From the NCBI RefSeq assembly GCF_038446955.1, contig NZ_CP151803.1, positions 558,001 to 622,000 on the forward strand: DNA of 64,000 nt. Direction: 5' to 3'. The notes under the pieces are model-generated. The model was not told the origin of the DNA, searched no databases, and saw nothing but the letters and a program-made list of their open reading frames with translations. Position numbers and translations under genes: made by a program. Below, piece by piece: positions 7,546-17,200 of the stretch (positions are counted from its first letter, which is position 1; each line of letters opens with the position of its first letter). This stretch comes from Pedobacter sp. FW305-3-2-15-E-R2A2 (GTDB lineage: Bacteria > Bacteroidota > Bacteroidia > Sphingobacteriales > Sphingobacteriaceae).

Positions 7546-8916
7546 TCAGTTCTGTTCATTTTTTGAGGTGGTATTGGCATTAAAGAAACGGTTGACGAAA
7601 TAGATGAGGATAAATCCAGCGAAAATCAGCAGTCCATTTCTTCCTGCTTCAGGGTCATTCAGGTAAATGCTGATGCCAACAAAGGAATAAGCGGCAATAA
7701 AAATAAGTGGTAATAAAGGGTAGAATTTCATGCTGTATATCGTCTTTTTATCCAGGTGTGCCGTCCGTTTGCGGAGGAAGAAGATCGTTGCTGCGGAGGT
7801 TGCCATTCCGATACAGTCTAAAAAGATGGTGTAGTTCAGGATTTTGTCGAAGGTTTGCGCATAAAACAAAGTGAAGATAGAGATGATGGCAAAAACGGTC
7901 AGGCTCACAAACATCACTTCATTCTTTTTAGTTCTTTTTTTGAAAATTTTTGGGAGTGCTCCTTCTTCGCCCATAGCATACATCGCCCTTGGGTTGCTCA
8001 GCAGGTTAACATTGACATATCCCAGTACTGAAAAATAGATCAGGCAGGAAAGGACTGTAAATCCTGCCGGGCCAAAAATTTTTCCGGCAAGGATAGCGGC
8101 GATACTCTCTGCCGTTTTCAGTTGCTCGAAGCCGATGACCTTTACATAGGCATAATTGATGGACATATATAACACAATGATGATGGCCAGGCCGGTCATG
8201 ATTGCCCTTGGGATTACTTTATTGGCCTCTTTGGTTTCCCCGCCAAAATTGATGGCTTGCTGGTAGCCTCCAAAAGTAAAAGAGACCGCAATCAGGCAGA
8301 TGCCCAAAGCTTTTCCGTAATCTGTCCAGCTTGGTGGAATACCTGTTGTCGTCTTAAATTCCGGGAGACTACTACTGATGTTTTCCGCTCCCGGACCCAT
8401 GAAAATCGCACCGATCAGGACGAGTACCATCCCAATTTTGATGATAGACAGCACATTCTGGGTCTTGGCACTGACCTTTAGGCCCATCAGGTTTAATACA
8501 TAAAACAGGGCGATGGTAATTGCCGCAATAACAATCCTGTAAAATTCGGTCTGTAACTCCAGGGGCAGAATGATCTTGCTGAAATATTCTGCACCTATAA
8601 TGGACACCCCGGCAACGGAAGCGGCATTGGAAACGACAATGATACAATTGATGGCAAAGGCAATGGATGGATGGTAAAATGCAGAAAATATCTTGTAATA
8701 ACCGCCGGTTACCGGAAACCTGGACCCAATTTCGGCATAGGTCAGTGCGCCGCAAAGTGCCACCAATCCACCTATGATCCAGGCAGAAAAGAACAGTTCA
8801 GGGACCTGTGCGCCGGCGGCCACATTTACCGGCGTCCTGAATATTCCCATTCCTATGACCAGGCTCACCACAATCATAGATAAGTCGAAGAGGGAGAGCT
8901 GTTTCTTAGGCGGCAT
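7546..8916 (-). CDS. APC-family amino acid permease
   Basis: A 456-residue membrane protein with about 12 hydrophobic segments. The first contains SLVIGMGIFRTP, the unwound substrate-binding stretch of TM1 in APC transporters, and TM2-3 contain GALTYAEIGSRFPVTGGYY, also typical. Such proteins import or exchange amino acids; the specific substrate is not predictable. It is transcribed divergently from parE, which begins 112 bp away, and precedes the GPH transporter gene by 36 bp. Confidence 0.85.
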   Translation of the reverse strand: MPPKKQLSLFDLSMIVVSLVIGMGIFRTPVNVAAGAQVPELFFSAWIIGGLVALCGALTYAEIGSRFPVTGGYYKIFSAFYHPSIAFAINCIIVVSNAASVAGVSIIGAEYFSKIILPLELQTEFYRIVIAAITIALFYVLNLMGLKVSAKTQNVLSIIKIGMVLVLIGAIFMGPGAENISSSLPEFKTTTGIPPSWTDYGKALGICLIAVSFTFGGYQQAINFGGETKEANKVIPRAIMTGLAIIIVLYMSINYAYVKVIGFEQLKTAESIAAILAGKIFGPAGFTVLSCLIYFSVLGYVNVNLLSNPRAMYAMGEEGALPKIFKKRTKKNEVMFVSLTVFAIISIFTLFYAQTFDKILNYTIFLDCIGMATSAATIFFLRKRTAHLDKKTIYSMKFYPLLPLIFIAAYSFVGISIYLNDPEAGRNGLLIFAGFILIYFVNRFFNANTTSKNEQN

Positions 8917-8975
8917 AGGATGTCGGTTTTATTCTTTGAAGATACAGGAAAATGTGTATTTGTTGAAACTTTGTG

Positions 8976-9006
8976 GTTGATTCCCCGGCATATTAGCTTA
9001 AATTTG
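8976..9006 (+). promoter_or_regulatory. Promoter of parE
   Basis: GTTG (8976-8979), a 19-bp spacer, then TAAATTTG (8999-9006): an almost ideal Bacteroidota primary promoter. Transcription would begin near 9013, giving a leader of about 16 nt before the parE ATG. Confidence 0.7.
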
Positions 9007-9028
9007 TAAATCTACTCACACATACATC

Positions 9029-10945
9029 ATGGCTGAACCGAATTATAACGAAGATAGTATACGCTCGCTCGATTGGAAGGAACACATCAGACTGCGTCCC
9101 GGTATGTATATCGGTAAACTTGGCGATGGTTCTGCGCAAGACGATGGGATTTATGTATTGCTTAAAGAGATCATGGACAACTCTATTGATGAGTTTGTGA
9201 TGGGCTCCGGACGTACCATAGAAATCACGGTTTCCGATCAAAAAGTAAATGTGCGGGATTATGGTCGTGGAATTCCTTTGGGTAAAGTGATTGACTGTGT
9301 TTCCAAAATTAATACCGGTGGTAAATATGACAGCAATGCCTTTCAGAAATCCGTGGGTCTGAATGGGGTGGGTACGAAAGCCGTAAATGCTTTGTCTACC
9401 AGTTTTTCCGTTCAGTCTTACCGTGATAATAAAACTAAAAAGGTGGAGTTCTCGAAAGGAGAGATCGTGATCGACAACCCGATCATCGATACCACTCAGC
9501 GCAATGGTACCGCCATTACGTTTTATCCGGATGAAAGCATTTTCAGAAACTACCACTATATCTCTGACTTTGTGGAAAGCATGATCTGGAACTATGTGTT
9601 CCTGAATGCAGGGCTGACCATTAATTTTAACGGGGAAAAATATTTCTCCGAAAGAGGATTGTACGATCTGTTACATAAACATGCGGGGGCAGAAACCATT
9701 CGTTACCCGATCATTCACCTGAGAGGAAACGACATTGAGATTGCCATGACCCATGGACAACAATATGGTGAAGATTACCATTCTTTTGTAAACGGACAGC
9801 ATACGACTCAGGGAGGTACACACCAGGCGGCATTCAGAGAAGCAGTGGTGAAAACGATCAGAGAGTTTTATAAGAAAGAATACGATGCCGCAGATATCAG
9901 GGCATCGATCATTGCTGCGATCTCTGTACGTGTTCAGGAACCGGTGTTTGAGTCGCAGACGAAAACAAAACTAGGCTCACAGAATATGGGACCGGACGGG
10001 CCTTCTGTAAGGACTTTCATCAATGATTTCGTGAAGAAAGAACTGGATGATTACCTGCACAAACATACAGATGTTGCAGATGCTTTATTGAAAAGAATCC
10101 TTCAGTCGGAGCGGGAACGTAAAGACATTGCCGGAATTAAAAAGCTGGCTAACGACAGAGCTAAAAAAGCATCCCTGCACAATAAAAAATTAAGAGACTG
10201 TAAGGTGCATTTCAACAGCACCCATGAAAAAAGATACGATACGACCTTATTCATTACTGAGGGAGATTCTGCTTCAGGATCGATCACCAAATCAAGGGAT
10301 GTAGATTGTCAGGCGGTATTCAGCTTAAAGGGAAAACCTTTGAACTGTTACGAGCTGACTAAAAAAGTAGTGTATGAGAATGAAGAGTTCAACCTTTTGC
10401 AACATGCTTTAAATATTGAAGATGGTTTAGACGGATTACATTATAACAATATCGTAATCGCTACGGATGCCGATGTGGATGGAATGCACATCAGGTTGCT
10501 GATGATGACTTTCTTCCTTCAGTTTTTCCCTGACCTGGTTCGTTCAGGACACGTATACATCCTTCAGACCCCTTTATTCCGTGTTCGTAATAAAAAGGAA
10601 ACGATCTATTGCTATAGTGATGACGAACGTAAGGCTGCAATTGCAAAGCTGGGTAACAAACCGGAGATCACCCGATTTAAAGGACTGGGAGAAATCTCAC
10701 CAGATGAATTTGGATTGTTCATTGGTAAAGACATCAGGTTAGACCCTGTGATCCTGAAGGATCAGACGATTAAGAGTTTGCTGGAATACTACATGGGTAA
10801 GAACACACCAGACAGGCAGAAACACATTATCAGAAACCTAAGGGTAGAAAAAGATACCATAGAGGCGTTGGTTTCAGCGGATGAAAGCGCAGCCACCGCT
10901 GCGGTAAGTCATGATATTGTAGATGAAGAAAATATAGATGATTAA
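9029..10945 (+). CDS. parE: DNA topoisomerase IV subunit B
   Basis: ATPase subunit of the type IIA topoisomerase that decatenates daughter chromosomes. The 638-residue protein has the GHKL ATPase fold ([24 protein letters not shown]) in the first 200 residues, the transducer domain, and the TOPRIM domain with EGDSASGS at 411-418 and DADVDG from 480. The length without a large TOPRIM insertion fits Bacteroidota ParE rather than GyrB. The probable partner, parC, lies 9 kb downstream on the same strand rather than adjacent. A strong promoter precedes it. Confidence 0.88.
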   Translation: MAEPNYNEDSIRSLDWKEHIRLRPGMYIGKLGDGSAQDDGIYVLLKEIMDNSIDEFVMGSGRTIEITVSDQKVNVRDYGRGIPLGKVIDCVSKINTGGKYDSNAFQKSVGLNGVGTKAVNALSTSFSVQSYRDNKTKKVEFSKGEIVIDNPIIDTTQRNGTAITFYPDESIFRNYHYISDFVESMIWNYVFLNAGLTINFNGEKYFSERGLYDLLHKHAGAETIRYPIIHLRGNDIEIAMTHGQQYGEDYHSFVNGQHTTQGGTHQAAFREAVVKTIREFYKKEYDAADIRASIIAAISVRVQEPVFESQTKTKLGSQNMGPDGPSVRTFINDFVKKELDDYLHKHTDVADALLKRILQSERERKDIAGIKKLANDRAKKASLHNKKLRDCKVHFNSTHEKRYDTTLFITEGDSASGSITKSRDVDCQAVFSLKGKPLNCYELTKKVVYENEEFNLLQHALNIEDGLDGLHYNNIVIATDADVDGMHIRLLMMTFFLQFFPDLVRSGHVYILQTPLFRVRNKKETIYCYSDDERKAAIAKLGNKPEITRFKGLGEISPDEFGLFIGKDIRLDPVILKDQTIKSLLEYYMGKNTPDRQKHIIRNLRVEKDTIEALVSADESAATAAVSHDIVDEENIDD

Positions 10946-10965
10946 TCAGTAATTGCGGAATCGGC

Positions 10966-11952
10966 TTAACCCTTTTCCGCATCTACTGTATCTTCCGGAT
11001 GTTGTGGTGGAAGGACTTCTGCTTCACTCTCTACCACAATAGTTCGGGTCAGTACCGCATATTTACTTGGTGCAATTCCATGGTCATACTTCTCGGCATA
11101 AGCTTGCGTAAACTCTGCGCCAAAGTACAGGATAATCGCAGTATAGTAAATCCAGAGCAGGATCACAATAATGGATCCGGCGGCTCCAAAGGGAGAACCC
11201 GGATTTCCTTTTTCAATATAAATTCCAATCACATATTTACCCAGGCCAAATAGAAGGGCGGTAAACAACGCACCGATGATGGCAGGTTTCCACCTGATCC
11301 GGACATCCGGTAATACCTTAAATATAATGGCAAAGATGCAGGTCACTACAGCGAGTGTAAGGGCATTGGTGACGATGAGCATCATGATCTCCGACACTTC
11401 TTCAATCTGTATGTATTGAGCAATCTTATTGCCTAAACCAACGACTATACTATTAACCACCAGGGAAACAAGTAACAGGAAGCCCAAAGAAGCGATCAGT
11501 GAAAAAGAAAGCAACCTGTTGGTCAGGAATTTTTTCCATCCTTTTTTAGGTACTGCCTTTACTTTCCAGATGAGGTTGATGCTGTCCTGAATTTCAATAA
11601 ATATAGCAGTGGCACCAATCACGAGCGTGGCGATCCCGATGATCAAGCCGAAGGTGCTTTTTCCGGAATAATTCGCATTGTTAACAAAGCTCCGCAGTTG
11701 ATTGGCAGCATCATTACCGACGAGTTCGCTGATCTCACCAAATAATTTGGTGTTGGGATCCATGTTGTCTCCCAAAAATAAGGTAGCGGCAGAAATGACA
11801 ATAATGATCAGTGGGGTGAGCGAAAATATCGTGTAATAAGCCAATGCAGCACTGAGTTTCATTACCCTATCCTCAATAAAGCCCTTTCCAGCCGCAATGA
11901 AGAGGTGACCCGTTGCTTTAAGAAAGCTGATTATTTTTTTTATAAAGTTCAT
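10966..11952 (-). CDS. YihY/BrkB-family membrane protein
   Basis: A 328-residue inner-membrane protein with about six hydrophobic segments and the family pattern near the N-terminus (SAALAYYTIFSLTPLIIIV). The C-terminal part has the HPW-like helix region (ILLWIYYTAIILYFGAEFTQ) typical of the family. Once called ribonuclease BN, this family is now regarded as membrane proteins of uncertain, possibly transport, function. It starts nine bases after the tamL stop and is probably the last gene of the tamB-tamL operon. An inverted repeat GCGGAA...TTCCGC spans the junction with convergent parE. Confidence 0.8.
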   Translation of the reverse strand: MNFIKKIISFLKATGHLFIAAGKGFIEDRVMKLSAALAYYTIFSLTPLIIIVISAATLFLGDNMDPNTKLFGEISELVGNDAANQLRSFVNNANYSGKSTFGLIIGIATLVIGATAIFIEIQDSINLIWKVKAVPKKGWKKFLTNRLLSFSLIASLGFLLLVSLVVNSIVVGLGNKIAQYIQIEEVSEIMMLIVTNALTLAVVTCIFAIIFKVLPDVRIRWKPAIIGALFTALLFGLGKYVIGIYIEKGNPGSPFGAAGSIIVILLWIYYTAIILYFGAEFTQAYAEKYDHGIAPSKYAVLTRTIVVESEAEVLPPQHPEDTVDAEKG

Positions 11953-11960
11953 AGTTTTGC

Positions 11961-14243
11961 TTAAAAAGGATATCCTATCCCAAGATTAAAGGTTAAGTTC
12001 TCTTTTCTCCAGGCTTTATCGCCGAAATTAAGATCGTTAATTACCCATCTTTTTCCTTCAGGGAGGTATGGTTTCCGGAGTGGAAAAGCAGCGTCTAAGC
12101 GGAGTACAAAGAAGGAAACGTCCATTCTTAATCCTGCACCGGTACCTACCGCCATTTCATTCATGAAGCTGTTGAATTTGAATTTAGCTCCAGGTCTGTT
12201 GACATCTTCTTTTCTGGTCCAGATATTTCCGGCGTCAATGAATAAAGCACCATAGAAGATGCTCACGAGTTTGAAACGCAGTTCTGTATTCAGCATGATC
12301 TTGATATCAGCACCCTGATCTTTGAAGGTAAGTTCCTCTTTTGGTATATAACTTCCCGGGCCAAGAAGTCTGGCGCCGAAGGCCCTGATGTCACTACTAC
12401 CTCCTGCAAAGAACTGACGTACAAATGGGAGGGAAGTGCTGTTTCCATAAGTATAGCCGTAACCAACGTTGAATCTGCTGGCCCAGGTCGTGTTTTTATT
12501 AACCTTGTAATAATTTCTTATATCGCCTTCCAGGCGGATAAACTGAGAAAGGTCGGTACCAAATAAGGTTTTCTTTCCAAGGTTATTTTTGGAAGTAAAC
12601 AATCCGGTTACATTTCCTGCCGTTTCCAGGTCTCCTGAAAAATAAATATTGTTTCTGCGGTTGTTGTCCACCTGATCATTATAGGTGAAATTGTAATTCA
12701 AGCCAATGATGTACTGGTCCTCTAAAGAATTTCTAAGCGCCGGATTTTTTCTAAACAGACTAGTGTCCTTTACATTAGATTTTACATAGTTAATCGAAAT
12801 CGGGTTAAAGGTATGCTCTTTGAAAATGCTTTCTTTCCAGTTGTATCCAAATTCTCCTTTGATCGCATTTAAACTATAATCGGCCCTGCTCAGGATCTGA
12901 TAAGAAGCCATGATATTGGTTCTTGGGATAAAGGCATTGGTGCTGTTAAATTTGAAAAAAGGAATCAGGAACCGGGGGAAAATCAATTTGGCCTGGCCGG
13001 TTAGAGAAAATGAGTTTCCCTGTTTAGTTTGCCCTCCTTTGATTTGTTGTTCAAAACCACCACTGGCACTTACCTCCAGTTGCTCTGCGCCACGGAAAAC
13101 GTTCCTCGTGGTTTGTGTAATCTTTACTTCCGATCCTACGAAGTTATTGGATTTACTTGTTCCTGTAACCTGGAAGGAAAGTGAGTTTTTCTTTAATGGC
13201 GTTAAATAGAAATTGATGTCCAATTGATTGTTTTTAAAACTATCTACCGGAATAAAATCAGCCTTTACAAACTTAAACGTCCCAATGTTGACCATTCTGT
13301 TTAAAGACTGGTTATGGTCTCTTCTGTTATAGGTTTCTCCTTTATTGAAAAATACCAGGCGGTCAAATACGCCTAATTTGAACGTATTCTTAGGATCCAG
13401 GATTTTAAAATCCTTATACAATATCGGTTCACTGGCCTTAATGCCAGAGTCGTTTCTTAAGTTATAATTCGGATAGATCGTAATGTTATTGATCGTATAT
13501 GGCTTCTTGGAAACATCAGGTGTGCTTTCTTTCACCTTTACAAACAGGTTAACCATATTTTTGCCGATGGTGCTATCTGCTTGTATCAACAGGAAATCAG
13601 GGCTAAAATAAAAATAACCGGCTTCCTTAAGGTCATTGTCAATTCTGATCCGTTCGTTTTTTATCGTCTCGAAATCATAAAAATCTCCGGCTTTGAGCAA
13701 GGACTTTGAGGCATTGCTATTGATATTAGCGACGATAACGGTACTGTCTTTTGGGAAAGTGACCTTATTGATTTTATACCTCTCGCCGGTTTGCGCAGTA
13801 TAAATGGCTTTCACTTTTTTATTTTTAACGACGGTATCACCAGTCACTTCTGCTTGTAAATATCCCTGGGTGACAAGGTAACTCCTCAGTACATCATTAT
13901 TGTATTTCAATTTTACCTGGCTTCCCAATACAGGGGGCTGCCCCTGTTTATTACGTAACCAATACCGGAACCCTTTTTCTTTCGTAGGTTGGCCCGCCAA
14001 ATTATAAAAGAACAGCTTGTATTTGAAACCCAGAAAAGAACTGTTGGGAAGCGGCCTGGTCTTAGCTTCCAAAACACTTTTGATCCCTTTTTCATCCTTA
14101 ATCTTTCCGGTAGAATCCGGATTGATTTTTACCGATGCACCTACATACAGATTTTCTCCTTCAGGCAAGTGTTTGGTCGTACTGCAGGCAGCAACCATCA
14201 AACACGAAATCATAAATAGTATAGGTTTAATTCGCTTTCTCAT
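11961..14243 (-). CDS. tamL: TamL: lipoprotein TamA/BamA-family outer membrane protein
   Basis: A 760-residue Omp85-family protein with an N-terminal lipoprotein signal (lipobox VAAC, Cys20) instead of a simple signal peptide. Residues about 30-380 contain POTRA-like repeats; the C-terminal half is the 16-strand barrel, with the L6 loop motif in the form SDIRAFGARLLGPGSY in place of VRGF, and an aromatic end (LGIGYPF). In Bacteroidota this lipidated TamA variant partners with TamB. Its start overlaps the end of tamB by 17 bp, so the two are translationally linked. Likely role: transport or insertion of lipids or outer membrane proteins. Confidence 0.85.
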   Translation of the reverse strand: MRKRIKPILFMISCLMVAACSTTKHLPEGENLYVGASVKINPDSTGKIKDEKGIKSVLEAKTRPLPNSSFLGFKYKLFFYNLAGQPTKEKGFRYWLRNKQGQPPVLGSQVKLKYNNDVLRSYLVTQGYLQAEVTGDTVVKNKKVKAIYTAQTGERYKINKVTFPKDSTVIVANINSNASKSLLKAGDFYDFETIKNERIRIDNDLKEAGYFYFSPDFLLIQADSTIGKNMVNLFVKVKESTPDVSKKPYTINNITIYPNYNLRNDSGIKASEPILYKDFKILDPKNTFKLGVFDRLVFFNKGETYNRRDHNQSLNRMVNIGTFKFVKADFIPVDSFKNNQLDINFYLTPLKKNSLSFQVTGTSKSNNFVGSEVKITQTTRNVFRGAEQLEVSASGGFEQQIKGGQTKQGNSFSLTGQAKLIFPRFLIPFFKFNSTNAFIPRTNIMASYQILSRADYSLNAIKGEFGYNWKESIFKEHTFNPISINYVKSNVKDTSLFRKNPALRNSLEDQYIIGLNYNFTYNDQVDNNRRNNIYFSGDLETAGNVTGLFTSKNNLGKKTLFGTDLSQFIRLEGDIRNYYKVNKNTTWASRFNVGYGYTYGNSTSLPFVRQFFAGGSSDIRAFGARLLGPGSYIPKEELTFKDQGADIKIMLNTELRFKLVSIFYGALFIDAGNIWTRKEDVNRPGAKFKFNSFMNEMAVGTGAGLRMDVSFFVLRLDAAFPLRKPYLPEGKRWVINDLNFGDKAWRKENLTFNLGIGYPF

Positions 14244-17200
14244 CTTTAGGCTTCTGTTCTGTTTTTTTCTTTCTGTTGTCTCTATCTCTGAATTTTCTGA
14301 AGATCTCTCTGAATCTGTTGTAATCTACCACCAAGGCAAAACCAAGGCCTGTTTCTATGATCTGACCTTCAATAATTCCTTCCGTCTGATTTCTTCTGTA
14401 GGCCCTTAATCGGTAACGGCCATCTTTTGATAACAAGTATTCGATGTTCACATTTCCTGCAATGTTATTGCTGCTTTGATTGGCTTGTTTTGGTCCTTCT
14501 AATCCGAAAGAGCTACCCACAGTTACTGTTAGCCTGTCGTCTAATAGTTTTTTAGACAAACCGATTTCCAGATCAGTCTTGTTTTCCATTTTTCCGGTAG
14601 AATAATCTTCTGAGGAATTCAATCCAAAGTTAATGTCTACCCCTTTGATCAGATCTGAGGCCAGGTTATTCATTTGCTGAGCGAGTAATCTGGTCGCACT
14701 TGAGCGGGCGAAAGATTCTGCAACATTATTGCCCCCACTGGCCAGACTCTGGAATGGATTGTCTGCAATAAAGCGACCTAAGGCAAGCAAGGCAAAAACC
14801 TGTTTGTTTAATTCGCTTTCATTTGCATTTACCTGCTGTAATTTGGTTTCTACCGCTCCGCCAAGTGCATTTTTCTCGTTTTCCGGTAGTGCAATGCGGA
14901 AAGCAATAATGGGTTTCATCAATTCTCCGGTAATGTCAAGGTAGACCTGGAACGGGAATTTTTGTTTGGCCTGATTCTTTAACATTTCCTGATCCTGTAC
15001 CTGATCATTAACCAGATCTATCGCCGGTGCGTTCACCTCACGTACTGCGGTGATGTTTACATTTGCTGAAGTCGGTTCCCCTGTCCAGACAATGCTGCTT
15101 CCCTGCTGGATCTTAAAGTCCATTTTTTTAGGCCCAACGCTAAGGTTATAGGCCCCGTCTGATAACAGGTATCGTCCGGTTAGGCTCATTTTTCCGCTAG
15201 GATCCATTGTTGCATTCAGACTGCCTTCACCTTTTACTTTTAATTGATCTCCGGTCACTGCATCTACTACGACAGTAAATTCTGCTTCTTTATCCAGATC
15301 GATATCTGCGCTCAGGTTAAATCCTTTGAAAGCAGATTTAGGAATACTATCGGTATGAATTGCCTTTTTGCCATTAAATGGCGGAGCATCTTCATCAATA
15401 AATTCGACGATTCCTTCCTGGTCAACAATGGAAGGATCGGAGTCAACCATGGCAAAGAAGAACTTTGTTCCTTTATTTACCTGTAGGTTCATATCAATGT
15501 CGGGTTGGTTCATGTCGCCCCTGATTTTAAAGGAGCGGGTGCTGACGAAGACCTTTCCATAGATCATTTCATTGTCTTTAGCCGTGGAGTTCATCAACCT
15601 GAAATTATTGGCTGAAACATCCAGGCCGAAGCGGAAGTCCTGGTAATTTGTAGTGTAGATCATCCCATCCACCTTTAAAGGTTGTCCGATAGAATCGAGG
15701 ATGTTGAAATTGTCAAACTTAACGCCTTCATCCGTAAAGCTGATGGTTTCATTCGGCATCTTAAAATAAGAATTTACATAAGTTGCGGTGAATGCGGCCT
15801 GTTTGAAATTAATGTCTCCTAATATTTTAGGGGAAGTGAGTTCTCCCTTTACGGACAATTGCCCTGTGATCGTTCCTGAACCATTTTTAATCTGCCCCAT
15901 GGATACACTTTCCAGGCCTTTCAGGTCAATTTTATCGATATTCAACGTAAGGTCCAATGCACTTTTAGGTGCTGTATAATAGAAACCATTTGCACGGAGT
16001 TCATGCACTCCGGTTAAGGCAATATTCGTTTCAAAAGCATTTTCGGTATTGTTGTTTACTGCAACTCTTAAAGTGCCGAGCTGGTCTTTCTGATAGCGCA
16101 GCTGATCAATGGTCAGGTTGGCCTCAAATTTAGGCATTCCTGTCAGGTCTTTTGCATCTACTGTTCCATTGATGGATCCGCCTACAAGAGAACTATCCTG
16201 CTCTGCAAATTTGGTCAGGGTTTCTATTCTGAAATCCTTGAACAGGACTTTTAATGGGGAATTGGGTTCGTTGTTAACGCTGTTGATGCTCAGTAACTGG
16301 TTGTCTTTGCTCAAGTCAAAACTTCTGGCAGAGATGCCGGACTGCCCAAATTGGATATAGTTATCGGCAGATATCGCCCACTTCTGGTAATCCAATATCA
16401 GTTTCTGCGGATCAAAGCTAAAACGGAAATCTTTATTGATCGACTGGAAATTGCCTCCAAGCAGGTATTTGTTTTTCAGTTTACTGTCTCTTAAAAAGAT
16501 ATTGACCCCAAGGTTATTATTTGCAGCAGCGCCACTTATTTCCGTATTGAACAGATTGATGGAAGAACTTTGCATGCTCTTCACCGTCAGCTTGTAATTC
16601 AGCTTCTGATCGTTATTATCGATGCTCAGCTTAGTACTATCGACCTTGTAATCTCCATAAACCACTTGTGGAACCCAGGCTTTCATGGTTAAACTGTCTT
16701 TCTTCGTGTCCAGTAATCCATAAATCATGGAAGGAGAGAAGGTCGTTAACTCAGGAACGAAGTTCTGAATGAATTTAGGGTTATAGATCCTGGCAAAGAA
16801 GCGGAACCGTTGATCCGGAATTCTTTTTACCTCTCCGAACTGGTAATATTTATTGATCTGATTGGTCACTGCTGTCGCCAGATTGGTCAGCTGATACTGG
16901 CCATCTATCCTCGCCCTCATGAGTTCTGATCTTAAGGTGAGTAAACTCTTTTCCGCACTGGTTTCTGCATGTAGGTTAATGGTGTCCACATTGAAACGCT
17001 GTCCGTCTTTTACTACCTGCAAGCCCCTGATGAAAACATCTCCGTTCAGGTAATCCACATCAGCAGTACTCAGGTTCGCGTCTACTGTTCCTGCAAGCTT
17101 AAATTCCGTCGGACTGAAATTTAATTTCCTTAAATCTACCTGACCTAAATCCATTTTGGCTTTTACCGCCGGGTATTTTCCGGCGATGTTTACCGCTGCG

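Noticed and set aside
10954..10981. Terminator at the parE/YihY-family junction
   Set aside because: Only six paired bases with a long loop and no T run, and half of it lies inside the YihY-family coding region.
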